64,000 bases of DNA from Adineta steineri (Eukaryota; Rotifera; Eurotatoria; Adinetida; Adinetidae): positions 25,232 to 89,231 of the forward strand of contig CAJNOI010000286.1 in NCBI GenBank assembly GCA_905250115.1, read 5' to 3'. Below, piece after piece: positions 46,351 through 57,576 of this stretch; position 1 is the stretch's first letter; each line of letters begins with the position of its first letter. The notes beneath the pieces were generated by a model, which saw only the letters and a program-made list of their open reading frames with translations, was not told where the DNA came from and ran no database searches. Position numbers and translations under genes: made by a program.

Positions 46351-47963
46351 ATGACAAACAATAAAACACATTGTTTCACATGTAATAAAGATAAAATAAC
46401 ATATCTTTGTGAAGGATGTTTGAAGAACTTTTGTTTAATGGATTTAACCAAACATCGTCAAATATTAAATGAAGAACTACATCGTATTATTACTGATTAT
46501 AATCAATTTAAACAAACATTTAATGAACAAAAACCGAATCCACATGATCTTTTTTTAATAGATCAAATTAATCAATGGAAAATAGATTCAATTGAGAAAA
46601 TTCAACAGAAAGCAAAAGATTGCATAGAAATTGTCATTAAATCATCACAAACATTTTTCAATGATATTAAAATGAAATTTAATGATTTAAATAAACAATT
46701 AAAACAAATTCACAATGAAAATGAATTTAATGAGATTAATTTAAATTATTTAAGAAATCAATTAATAAAAATTAGAGAAGAATTGAATAATCCACCAAAG
46801 ACTTCTATTCAACAAGATTCTCATCCATTTATTAATGAAATTTCAATTATTTCATTAAAAAAAAGTAAGTTTTTTAAGAAATAATTTCTAAAAGAAAAGT
46901 GATACAAAAATCGAGAATATTATTGATTAAGTTGATAAAATGTGTTCCTACGTGAAAGGAAATAAGTATAGTATATGAATTAATACTAAATTAAGAATCC
47001 CTTTAGATATTTTCTATTAAAGTTCTTCAGAAATTAGAAAACATTGAAAATTAATCTTTTCTAGAACCAAAATTCAACAAATGGAAACAAAATGGCATCA
47101 CTGTGGCTGGTAGAAATAGACAAGGACAAGAATTAAACCAACTCAATCGTCCCCATGGCATCTCTATTGATAAAAAGAAAAATATTTTCATTGCTGATTG
47201 GTTGAATCATCGTATTGTTGAATGGAAACAAAATGCAGAAGAAGGACAAATCATTGCAGGTGGAAATAAACAAGAAAATCGAATAAATCATTTGAATTCT
47301 CCAACAGATGTGATTGTTGATCAACAAAATCATTCCATTATCATTGCGGATTCTGGAAACAGACGAGTGATTCAATGGATGAATCAAAAGCAACAAATTC
47401 TCATTCACAATATTCACTGTCATGGCTTGGCAATGGATAAACATGGATTTCTTTATGTCTCTGATAGTGAGAAGAATGAAGTGAGACGATGGAAAATGGG
47501 AGAATACAACAGTGAAGGAATTGTAGTGGCCGGTGGAAATGGCAGAGGAAATCAACTCAATCAATTTAATTCTCCTACTTTTATCTTTGTTGATGAACAT
47601 CAATCTGTTTATGTATCAGATCAACACAATCATCGTGTGATGAAATGGAGAAAAGATGCTAAAGAAGGAAGAATTGTCGCTGGTGGCAATGGTTATAGAA
47701 GAAATCTCAATCAATTATCTAGACCTCAAGGAGTAATTGTTGATCATTTCGGTCACATCTATGTCGCAGATGGTGGAAATCATCGAGTAATGCGTTGGTG
47801 TGAAGGAAAAGAAGAAGGTGAAGTTGTTGTTGGTGAAAATGGTTTAGGAAATCGATCAAACCAATTGTATCTTCCCTGTGGTTTATCTTTTGATGATGAT
47901 GGAAATCTTTATGTTGCTGATTCGGGAAATTATCGAATTCAAAAATTTCAAATAATTCTGTGA
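46351..47963 (+). CDS. TRIM-like B-box/coiled-coil/NHL protein, copy 3
   Basis: Exons 46351-46864 and 47065-47963 give 470 residues with the same layout as copies 1 and 2: finger CFTCNKDK, CEGCLKNFC, DLTKH; coiled coil; six NHL repeats. In copies 1 and 2 translation can begin at an ATG two codons earlier; here that codon is GTG (46345), so the start should be the second ATG at 46351. The intron is only 200 bp. Confidence 0.85.
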
Positions 47964-48960
47964 ATAAAATTTTTTATTAAAGAAAAAAATCGAAAAATAA
48001 AATTTCAAGAAAAAGAATATTTTGATTCCTTTTTTCAACATTGACTTTTGCACAAGAAAAGAAAAGAAAATAATGAGGTGTGAGTATCGGTGTTCTCTTT
48101 AGATTAACAAAGGACACAGACGTATTTATATCTTCAGTATTCTATACGATCTGAGTAGTCACAGTTATTCGTCTTTTGATATAAAGTACTAATTAACATA
48201 ACGATAGCAAGCGCATAAGGATCTTTATGAACAATTAATGGAGAAATAAATGTAATTTCTATTCAAGTATCAATAGAATAAAGAGTAAAAAAGGTGTGAG
48301 TACCATGTTCGATCCACATCCGTCCTCAAGATATGGACAGTTTTAAAAGATTATATATAGTTGTTGCCTTACTCTTATTTAATTATGAGAAAATGGATTT
48401 ATTTTCTGGCGAATAATCTTCAAAAACGCCTACTGTTTTATAATATAATCATTTCCTATTAATAATAAAGATATATATAAAAGGTATTTCTCTACTCGAC
48501 GCCCTTGTGTGTTTTGTCTTAAATTAATTAATATTTTTTTCATATATTCAGTGACGTAGTTTTATATTGACTGGCAAAGACATAATATGCTTATGGTATT
48601 ACAAAGAATTATTTTGCTTCTAGAGTAGACTATGACAATCTGATGGCAACATAGTGATTACATTTTACACCCGACAACCTCAAATGAAGCTGAATACTGA
48701 ATTTGGCTTAACTGCCTTGATTTTTGTCATACAAAGGATAGACACACTTTACAAGTAAATTTATCTTTCTTTTAATCGAGTGAACGTAGTGGGTTAAAGA
48801 TCATTTATAAACTTGCCCTTTGTTATTTATCTGTTTCTTCATATTCTTCGTACTCCGCAGAAGATTTTCTGAGTTTTCAATAGACTGTATCTAGATGTTT
48901 ATACCATATTTGAATTTAATATTTTGTTTTCCCTATTTATGTAGATATTCATAGAATAGA
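47964..48960. other. Intergenic with weak foldback remnants
   Basis: No gene is seen. GGTGTGAGTATCGGTGT near 48077 and the block 48288-48333 are degenerate telomere-like foldbacks. Confidence 0.45.
48288..48333. repeat. Telomere-like foldback, degenerate
   Basis: AAAAAAGGTGTGAGTACCAT is followed by ATCCACATCCGTCCTCAAGA. The C-side end CCTCAAGAT matches the family terminus. Confidence 0.5.
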
Positions 48961-49971
48961 ATGTCGACGATTACTACTCTTATTCTTATCCAAAATGTTA
49001 TGACTCGTTATTTATTGCCTACGATTCTTGCATTGGGCAATTTAGGAAACTTATTTACGATTGCTATTTATACACAAAAAAATCATCAGAAAAATTCCTG
49101 CTCAATCTATCTAATAGGTGTGTCTTGTTTCTCTTTATTGGGTTCTAATTGGGCAATAGCTCCAGCAGTGTATGCACTCGATAACTTCGATATGATAAAT
49201 AGATCAACAGTATTATGTCGTATCCGTGGTTATATTATACATACTAGTTCAATGTCCTTTCGTTATCTGCTTGTACTTTTATGTGCTGATCGATATGCAC
49301 TGTGTAATAAGCGTGTTTTCATTCGAGCACTAAGTCGACCACAAATTGCATATCGATCAGTTGCAGTTACCGCAGTATTTTGGAGTGTAGTTTCCATTCA
49401 TCTACTCATTTGGGAAAGTATTGAAAATGGACGATGTGGTGTATACGGAATTTATGGACAGATATTCAGTTTTTACGTTGTAGTTTTTACTGGCTTTATA
49501 CCCATTGTTTCAATGATTTCCTTTGGTATATTGCTTGGTAAGAGTCTAAAAAGTTTACATGCACAGATTCAGCCATTGAATAGTTGTCATCGTTTAAATA
49601 GACGAGATATTTCTTTAATAAAACTTGTATTAGTTGAAATAATCGTATATATTATCTGTACAGCATTGTATCCACCAATGGCAGTCTATACACAGATAAC
49701 ATCATCTATGGCATCAAGTAAAACAGCAGAACGAAAACAAATTGAAACATTTATCAATTTTATCATAATGTCATTTCTTTTATATTTAAATTACAATACG
49801 ACATTCTATGTTCATCTTATCACATCCAAATCATTTCGAAATCAAGTTAAAGATTTAATACTGAAGTGTTGTGGAAGATCACCGAGAAACGTACGAAATC
49901 ATCAGAGTGGATTGAAAACTATGTCTAAAATACCAGGAAGACAACTATTACAGAGAACTACAATTCTTTAA
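48961..49971 (+). CDS. Rhodopsin-like 7TM receptor
   Basis: A single coding exon of 336 residues has seven hydrophobic segments. TM1 carries GNLGNLFTIAIYT, TM3 ends in a DRY motif (CADRYALC), an extracellular cysteine pair is likely (Cys before TM3 in VLCRIRG and NGRCGVYG), TM6 contains CTALYPPMAVY, and the tail after TM7 reads KSFRNQVKDLILKCC, a possible palmitoylation site. It resembles the large bdelloid groups of orphan chemosensory-like or peptide-like receptors. The ligand cannot be told. An acceptor-like CCCTATTTATGTAG ends at 48944, 16 nt before the ATG. Confidence 0.87.
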   Translation: MSTITTLILIQNVMTRYLLPTILALGNLGNLFTIAIYTQKNHQKNSCSIYLIGVSCFSLLGSNWAIAPAVYALDNFDMINRSTVLCRIRGYIIHTSSMSFRYLLVLLCADRYALCNKRVFIRALSRPQIAYRSVAVTAVFWSVVSIHLLIWESIENGRCGVYGIYGQIFSFYVVVFTGFIPIVSMISFGILLGKSLKSLHAQIQPLNSCHRLNRRDISLIKLVLVEIIVYIICTALYPPMAVYTQITSSMASSKTAERKQIETFINFIIMSFLLYLNYNTTFYVHLITSKSFRNQVKDLILKCCGRSPRNVRNHQSGLKTMSKIPGRQLLQRTTIL

Positions 49972-51537
49972 AATCTAAAATTCTAATTTTTATTATATTG
50001 GTGTTCATTATATCATTTATTGTTACTTATAATCTCGCTCACTATTATTATTCTTAATGTTACTGTCGTATCCTTTTGTTATCTGTTTGTTTTTGTGTAA
50101 CTATGTGATCATTATTGTATTAGTAGTCAGCTGAATGATTTTCCAATAAACCCTGTGATGATTTTATCCATCCGATATGATGTCAATGTGCCATAGTGAA
50201 CTCATAGATATATTAACAAATGCTAATCTGTGTATGATAATACCCCAAAGTTAATTTAGATTTAACTATAAAGATTTTTCTAATGAATATGAGGAAATCA
50301 AAAGTTCATTATAAATATCTCCAATATGTTAAGCCATGAAAATTGAATTACAAAAGAAACAAATCTTTTATTTAATCGAATTCGTTTCTTTACTCTTTAG
50401 TTTTCTTCAAACTGTTAAATATTATCAATAAAATTTTTATTTCTCAATTAATTAATCTCTGTGAATATTATTCTTATTAATGCTTGAAATATCGTATTAT
50501 CATCATCATCATCTATAGAATAATCAAGACAAAAAGGGTGTAGATGTGGATTAATCCATGCTTATATCTCCACACACACACACCTTTCATTAAGGCTATG
50601 ATACAGGTAGTCTTTAGGGCTTGGGTGTGGGTGTATGCGATTGTGAGCTAACGATTCAAACGGTTAATAGGTATTCAAGAACCAGAAAGGATGAAAGCAG
50701 TCTGTACAACAGCACAGCAGAAGGGGAAAACGCAGTGGAAGAACACAAACACTATAACACAACAGAATCTGCTTTTGGATTATGTTCAGGTGACCAGTTA
50801 TAGATTAACTGTCTTTATGTTTACCTCTTGGTGGCTCAACTTAACTAAAGTACATAACAATGAACGAAAATAAACATACCACAAACTACCATATCTCCGA
50901 CTACGAAATCTATTATATTTATTCATATCTTTAACAACGACAAATAAGTAGTATGATAATGATCCACATTTATTTAAACTTAATCAACCATTTAATGCTA
51001 ATAATAACATTGTATTACGAGAATAATAAACTTCATTCACAAATCTTCCACAATAATATACAAAATGACATCAGACTTTTAACCAGATGATCTTGCTATT
51101 GATAAAATTATACTGAATACTCTCAAATACAGAACAATCAACATAACTAACATCGTCTTTCTATGAGACCAACCAAAATTGAATAGAAACAAATTACAAC
51201 TAAGGATTTACTTATTCCACAGAAATCTTATTATCATTATTCTAATTTTCCTCTTTATACTGCATTTCCTCACTTCCATTTTCGTTTTATTTTAAGCTTT
51301 TCTCTCATACGCACAGCCCTGATGAGGATTTAAATTCAAATAAATAAGACAAAACGCGTCGACGAACTGCAAACTGCATTTATTAATTATTTTACAAGCA
51401 CATCTTAAAACAAAAAATCAATATTCTGCACACAACTCCATTACTGTAATGCAAAAGTACACACTATTAGATTAAACTTGTTCATTTGCTACAAGATAGA
51501 CTAATATGTTCGTGATGGGTTTACACCTACATGCCCC
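49972..51537. other. Intergenic region
   Basis: No gene is recognised. It has a foldback at 50533-50587, a G-rich TTGGGTGTGGGTGTATGCG near 50620, and a weak hammerhead-like core near 51317-51360. Confidence 0.45.
50533..50587. repeat. Telomere-like foldback
   Basis: AAAGGGTGTAGATGTGGA faces TCTCCACACACACACACCTT across about 20 bp, with TTAATCCATGCTTAT as the core. Confidence 0.7.
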
Positions 51538-53192
51538 TTATAATACTACCCTGTTATTCTGCAGTGCATCACTGAGATGTTGTGCTCCTTCATCTCTGAT
51601 TTGGTTGTTCCAGAGACTCAGCGTGGTGAGTATCTGTATGAAAGTGGACAAATAGTTATGTGAAATAGATGAAGAGCAAATGAATATTACTTTGTTAATT
51701 CGTAGTGCGTCACCAAGATGTTGTGCTCCTTTATCGCCGATGTTGTTCGACGACAGATTCATTGTGATGAGTGTCTATATGAGAGAGGACAAATAGTTAT
51801 GTGAAATAGGTGAAGAGTGACCGAGTATTACTGTATTATTTCGTAGTGCATCACCGAGATGTTTTGCTCCTTCGTCTCCGATTTCGTTGTTTCGAAGATA
51901 CAATGTAGTCAGTGTCTATATGAGAAAGTGCAAATAATTGTGTGAAATAGGTGAACATTGAATGAATATTACTTTATTATTTCGCAGTGCATCACTGAGG
52001 TGCCTTGCTCCTTCATCGCCGATGTTGTTCGACGACAAATTCATTGTGATGAGTGTCTATATGAGAGAGGACAAATAGTTATGTGAAATAGATGACGAGT
52101 GAATGACTATTACTGTATTATTTCGTAGTGCACCACCCAGATATTTTGCTCCTTCAGCTCCGATTTTGTTCCTATCGAGATCCAGCGTGATGAGTGTCTG
52201 TATGAGAAAGTACAAATAGTTCTATGAAATAAGTGATGAGTGAATGAATACTAGTGTGTTATTTCATGGTGTATCATATATATGTTGTGGTCCTTCATCT
52301 CCGATTTGGTTATAGGAGAGATCCAGTTTGGTGAGTGCCCACATTCAATTTTGGAAATAAATATGACAGAGATTTTAATATGATTTTGTTCTTACCTAGC
52401 GTTCTGCGCTGGTATTCTGAGGATGTGGATTTGAAATAATATAGGTTCTATGGGATTTCCTACTTATTGAGACTAGCTGGAAGTTTGGTGTGGTAGAAGA
52501 TTAACCTTATGACGTCTTTGCCAAGAATACATAGAGGTCCTCATCGTCGTCTCGGAGTGTTATGGTCATAGTCAAAGGATTAAGTGGAGAAAGGAAGGAA
52601 TGCTAGTCTGTCTCTAACGATTGTTTTATATCGGTAAAAGATATCCTAGGAGACATATATTACAGTCTCTCTTCCTATCCTTCGATTCAATCTTTTGTCA
52701 CCATCGTCTGTAGAATATGACTAATGCTCTTTGAACATTGGGATGCTTACAAAAGAATGAATGTAGTTTCACTCATAGTTATACCTGCACTTATTCACAC
52801 CTGTTATGACTTTCATCCGGTATCAACTAACGGGTAAGTGGAAAAAATGAAGTAACATGCGAACGATTATTTGTTCGGGAATCACCTTGAGACTTAAGCC
52901 TAATATGAGTAAAGGACATAATATGACTGATAGATTAGTCTATCTCACAATAGGCTAATTACCTACTATTTTATTAGGCTTACAGGTTGTAAGGGTAAAA
53001 ACAAAACTTGAAGTTTGATGAACATTAGCCGGATATAATAAGAAAAAGCTTTACCTGATATCGATCATACGTGTCAACGATTTGATTGAGTCGCTGACAC
53101 ACATTTCGCATAGAACACAACAAAGTGAAATCACTCTGATGGTCCAGAATTCGATACACAAGCTCTACCGGTAATGTAACCAAACTTGTCAT
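51538..53192 (-). pseudogene. F-box plus LRR (RNI-type) gene, partly decayed
   Basis: Exon 53192-53055 encodes an F-box-like start (LVTLPVELVYRIL, CSMRNVCQRLN, IVDTYDRYQ) and ends in the donor CAG^GTAAAG. Five regularly spaced 84-bp exons (52197-52114, 52056-51973, 51915-51832, 51774-51691, 51633-51550) each code one 28-residue ribonuclease-inhibitor-type LRR (L-x-L-x-x-N-x-I-G-D-x-G-A-Q-H-L-x-D-A-L), all phase 0, with introns of about 57 bp. The last exon reads into a stop at 51538. A sixth LRR unit (about 52338-52254) has an in-frame TGA, a lost donor (CT for GT) and no acceptor AG. A linking exon between F-box and LRRs is not clear (a donor at 52396 is possible). The gene may work if the dead exon is skipped. 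I rate it more likely a pseudogene. Confidence 0.65.
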
Positions 53193-53676
53193 GATTTTGT
53201 TTGTCTCCGATAGAAACTGTTGAAATGTATGGTGTGTTGTTGCTTTTATTTCTTCTCTTGAAATGCGTGTTTACTTCACGTGTGTCGTTTTTTTCTTTTG
53301 ATGATGCAATTACGCATTCGAACAAAGAAAGGTAGATGAAAAAAGCCGACGACAAAATGTCCGTCTTGTACAATTATGACGAAGTAACATCTTGATTGTT
53401 TGAAGTTTAGCAATATGATGGTACATGAGAAATGTGAAAATATAATACCCCAGATTACAACTAAGGATTTCCACTTGATTACTAAAAAAGCAATAGTAAG
53501 AAACTATGTTCGCACATACTTGTTGTTCTTTTATTAAAAGAATCGTAAAAACATGTATTTCAAAAGAACAAAAAAAATACTTTCTCATTAAATCTATATT
53601 TCTAGTCAATATCAACCGAATGAAACACATACTATTTTGTTTATACGTAGATATCAGCAACAACAGGAAAACTATC

Positions 53677-53821
53677 TTGATGGTGTGGGTGAGAGTAAAA
53701 AGAGAAGACATCCGCAACTACAATCATCCACCTTCAATGAAGAGTATGAGTATGCGCGCATGAGCAAAGATATGTTAAATATAGTCATCTTTCATCCACA
53801 CTTACACCCTCACCTATCAAT
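53677..53821. repeat. Telomere-like foldback, long spacer
   Basis: TTGATGGTGTGGGTGAGAG (53677 on) and CTTACACCCTCACCTATCAA (ending 53821) form the ends of a segment with an unusually long, about 95-bp spacer. Confidence 0.55.
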
Positions 53822-54479
53822 TTGAATTAGAGATTTTCATCGTGATTGACAATTCATTGCTGCCGGATTGCAAAGAATATTAGATAATTGATCCAAGTTT
53901 CCCGACTTTGATTATGTTTGAATAAAACTTTTGCAACTAATTCATAAGACCCATTCATCATTTTCAGAGTTCTGCTTTTGCATATATTGAATTTCGAGTT
54001 GAAATCATGCATCTTTTTCATGTCTCTTAGAAAAATATATCATATCGTAATGAACAATTCTGTTTTTTTATATATCTGATACAAAAATACTTATTGCGCA
54101 TAGAGAAATATAGAACGTGATTAAAAATGACTCCTGAAAAATCAGATTATTTAACAGAGTCAAATAAAAACAAATATCAAACTGATCATGACTTATTCAT
54201 TGACGTCAATGATTTATTGACGATGATAGTTGATATCTTATTTTCAGTTAAAACACGCCTGATAATTAACACAGATTCTCATCAATTCTTTTTTCTCTTC
54301 ATCACGTTCTTCTTCCTTACTAAAATATTTTGATTTTCCATAAAATCAAAAAAAAAGGAAAAGGTCATGTCGAATTTAAATTCCATTCCGTGTTTTCGAG
54401 TTTGGAAAAGAATGAAATTTAATGAAAACTGTCAAATTAAATGGTCAATTTTGTTTATTAATCCAATCTAAAATTAGTT

Positions 54480-54548
54480 TTGAGTGTGAGTAAGAAGAAC
54501 TCTGACATTCGCGCCACACCCACGCTCATCCTCACCCATACTCTCAAG
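54480..54548. repeat. Telomere-like foldback
   Basis: TTGAGTGTGAGTAAG on the left and CACACCCACGCTCATCC with CACCCATACTCTCAAG on the right. The outer ends match the TTGAG...CTCAA family terminus. Confidence 0.6.
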
Positions 54549-54848
54549 TAAACTCGCATTCTCTTATAAACTCAACACTTACGTTCAAGCAAAAACAGTT
54601 TTTTCAACAATAAAATATCAGTGACTTTCCTTGCAAAACTGGAAATTATTAATAAAAATATCATATTGACAAAGACGTGCGTAACAAAGAAAAAGTTAAT
54701 AAAATAACAAAAGAACATGTGAAGCTGTTTCCTGCTTAGTTTTCTAGCAAACATTCTATTTTTCTCATGTATACAGAGATTTGAAATATATAAGTAACGA
54801 TCATGATAAAGTTACTCAACACTCTTTCCATCTAAATATTTCTTTCAA

Positions 54849-56571
54849 ATGTATTACGCACGGAGACGAAAGAAGCTGATTCTACCCATCTCGATTTCTT
54901 CGCTAAAAAAGAAGTGGAAACGTGAACCGAGATGTCTGACATGGACCAATGTTGCTCTTGGTGCGCTTGTGCCAATGATGATAGGAGTCTCGACAATGAT
55001 AATCTCTATAGTAAACCAAAACGTGGAAGACAAGCGAAGACACCAAGATCAAGATTTGGCTTATTTGAGAAGACTCCAGGATCAGAAACTAGCTGATGAA
55101 CTTTATTATCAAGGTGTGCTCAAAACATACATAGAAGATATTTCAAATATTCTGTTCAAATTAAATAGCTCATCTATGGATAATCGAAAGAAATTAAAAT
55201 ATATTCGGTCGAAAACATTAATAGCTTTGGACGAACTGGACTGGACACGTAAGTCAAGAGTGTTTCTTTTTCTCAATGAAACAGGCCTTCTTTCTCCTTC
55301 GACATTGAACTCTGGAGACAGTAATGAAACGAATGTATCACTTGATTTATCGGGTGCAAATTTTGTAAACATGTTGATCGAGAGCACATCGCACAAAAAA
55401 CTTCATTTCAATAATTTACATTTAGCATCAGTTGATCTTACAAACGCCTCATTCATCGAGTGTTATTTCAGCCAAGGTGTTGATTTTAGTGGTTCATTCA
55501 TGTCTGGCGTAAAATTTAAACGATCTAAGTTTGAATGTAGCAAAGCCTATGCACAAGATAGCAATGTTTTTAATGAAATGCACGTTAAATTCGATCATTC
55601 AAATTTGGAAAGAAGTGTTTTCGTTGATTCGTATATGTGTGATGCTAGTTTCTTCCGAGCGAACTTAGTTGATAGTACTTTGAAGGGAATGAGATTTCAA
55701 GGTTTAATAGAGTTTCGAAGCGCAAATTTAACCCGGTTCGGTGGATATTCGTCGCTGGCGAATGTGGCTGTGTCAACTCCGTTATCTGTAAATTTCTACA
55801 ACATCGACTTTCGTACAATTCCATTGGATGTTACATTATCGGCGAAAGAGTATTTTAAGCTAAGCAATATAATTCTTGTCAATGGAGCGTGGGTAGTTAA
55901 TGATAGTAACTTGCTTCTGAATGGAGATGCTGAGGAAAATGTAAGTTGTTTTTGGTTTACTGTAAAAAACTGTTGTAATCATTGATGATATTATTTGCTC
56001 CTTTTCTCTGTTTCTTTTCAAGTGTCTCAGCGCGATAGGCAAGCATGTGTTGATGAACTGGAAGCCGAGTAGGCTACCAGATGGTTTTCCAGTACTTATC
56101 AATTCTCCACCGTCAGAAAACATTTCCTTTGGTCATTGTTTATTTAATTTCACAAGTAGCGGTGACAAGGCAGTTGCTATGTATCAAGAGGTTATTGTTG
56201 ATGATTATACGGTGCTCCTGGTAGATGAGGCGGAATACAAATTTTCAGCGGATCTGCGCTGCGTATCTGGAAGCTTTTTATTAGCAATAGATTTCTACAG
56301 CGTAGAGCTTTCATATCTCATGTCCGCAAGTAAGAGGTTTTCATAGAAGCTTCCGGAGTTCTAATCCTATGTTCATGTTTTGTTTTCTTCAGTCTGTTTT
56401 TCAGAAACTACTAACACATTGGCTTGGCGCAAATGGATCTGCTATAGACCTATACCAGTGAGGGCACGTTATGTGGATTTTCGTCTTACGCGAAGAGGAG
56501 GAAAAGAATGCTTAATGGATAATATAGAATTGCGCATACAGCGAAAAAACCAAACGATAACAAACAACTGA
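54849..56571 (+). CDS. Pentapeptide-repeat membrane protein
   Basis: Exons 54849-55940, 56023-56329 and 56393-56571 give 525 residues. A basic N-terminus is followed by one TM helix (NVALGALVPMMIGVSTMIIS, about residues 36-56), a charged coiled-coil-like segment (about 57-135), and then pentapeptide-type A-x-L/F repeats (LDLSGANF, SVDLTNASF, GVDFSGSFMSGVKF, VKFDHSNL, CDASFFRANLVDSTLKG), predicting a right-handed quadrilateral beta-helix. The last 190 residues look like a beta-sandwich (NLLLNGDAEEN, WRKWICY, LMDNIELRIQ), similar to carbohydrate-binding-type modules. Partner and function are unknown. Splice phases are 0 and 1. Confidence 0.8.
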
Positions 56572-56828
56572 AAAACAACTCGACCTATCTTTTAATGAAA
56601 CAGACGAGTTGAAAATTATGTTCTCGACTGGAGAATGGGTGATGATTGGGAATGGTATCTTTTCTTCGCTGATTTTCACCTATCCACAGTCACATCTGCT
56701 CTCGCATACGTCGTCTTCATACTATTCTGATCTCATACTTGATTGTTCTCTGAACTCTATATCGTGTGATATGGGAACAAAAATATGGAGATAACAATAC
56801 GAACACGAAGATTATGTATGCTGTGCGT
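56572..56828. other. 3' flank of pentapeptide gene
   Basis: No further coding region is recognised here. Confidence 0.4.
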
Positions 56829-56978
56829 TCTTGAGGGTGGGTGTGGGTATGGGTGTGGGTGTGGGTGTGGGTGTGGGTGTGGGTGTGGGTGTGGGTGTGG
56901 GTGTGGGTAGGTGTGGGTGAGAATGTGTTTGAAGAAAAAATGTCTACACCCGCACCCACTCTCCAGAGAAATCTCAAG
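56829..56978. repeat. Telomere-like foldback with long pure TGTGGG array
   Basis: CTTGAGGGTGGGTGTGGGTA leads into about ten uninterrupted TGTGGG units (56851-56909), then a spacer, a short C-arm CTACACCCGCACCCACTCTC and an end in TCTCAAG. It is the purest telomere-type array in the window, and it is asymmetric because the C-arm holds only about two units. Confidence 0.85.
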
Positions 56979-57212
56979 CATACTCTCGAGATGATGTTCG
57001 ATATCAAACATCAAAATATTATTTGAAAGTAACAAATTTATAAATATATATGAGATATTTCAAGGTCAAAAGAGAAGAGAAATTTACAAAGATAAATAAC
57101 AAACCGAATATCGTAATTTATAAAAAAAAAACAAAAAAATTATGTTATGGTTTTCAAAACATAAATTTGTGTAAATTGTTATTAAGGTTTCACTATTCTA
57201 TATTCATATCCT

Positions 57213-57277
57213 CTAAAGGGTGTGGGTGAGTATTGTATTCTTCTATTAGCCTGTCCTACAGTCTCCCACACCCTTAG
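57213..57277. repeat. Telomere-like foldback
   Basis: CTAAAGGGTGTGGG faces CCCACACCCTTAG with a 39-bp spacer. It abuts the left end of a 7TM-receptor fragment. Confidence 0.7.
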
Positions 57278-57530
57278 TATTCTCGTTATTTTCATGATTG
57301 GTACAATTATTCATGGTTTAGTTCATCGACGTCTTATGGATAATGATGATAATGATGATGAGAAACGTACTATGTGTATTGGTACTTATCCATCTAATCT
57401 GCAATTCTATGATACATTCATTCATATATTTCTTTTTTTTTATTCCATTTATCATTAGTATTATCTCAGCTATTCTTATTATTATAATAACTACTCGAAA
57501 AAGAGCACAAGTTGAAAATCAACAATCTTG
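57278..57530 (+). pseudogene. 7TM receptor fragment (TM4-loop-TM5), frameshifted
   Basis: The frame IIHGLVHRRLMDNDDNDDEK then MCIGTYPSNLQFYDTFIHIF is followed, after a poly-T run at about 57428-57440, in another frame by IPFIISIISAILIIIITTRK. Together they match the region from the end of TM4 through extracellular loop 2 to TM5 of bdelloid 7TM receptors. A related piece at 61050-61260 has the same break. It is bounded on both sides by telomere-like foldbacks. Confidence 0.7.
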
Positions 57531-57576
57531 TGGGTGTGGGTATGAGCTTAATAACTAACTTCCACTCACACTTTCA
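57527..57576. repeat. Telomere-like foldback, weak
   Basis: CTTGTGGGTGTGGGTATGAG is followed by TTCCACTCACACTTTCAG. The C-arm is poor. Confidence 0.5.

Larger units (their letters stand above)
53193..54848. other. Intergenic with two foldbacks
   Basis: Apart from the foldbacks no feature is supported. The small frame at 54127-54333 shows no family resemblance. Confidence 0.45.

Noticed and set aside
39643..47603. Minus-strand frames opposite the NHL genes
   Set aside because: Systematic antisense frames of repeated NHL codons.
38773..47963. Evenly spaced repeats as a CRISPR-like array
   Set aside because: The periodicity is that of NHL protein repeats and gene duplication in a eukaryotic genome.
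54127..54333. 68-residue frame starting MTPEKSD
   Set aside because: No homology pattern, hydrophobic poly-Phe tail from T-rich DNA, no splice or neighbour support.
56717..57035. Frames rich in His-Pro or Trp-Val repeats
   Set aside because: Translations of the TGTGGG array on each strand; not proteins.
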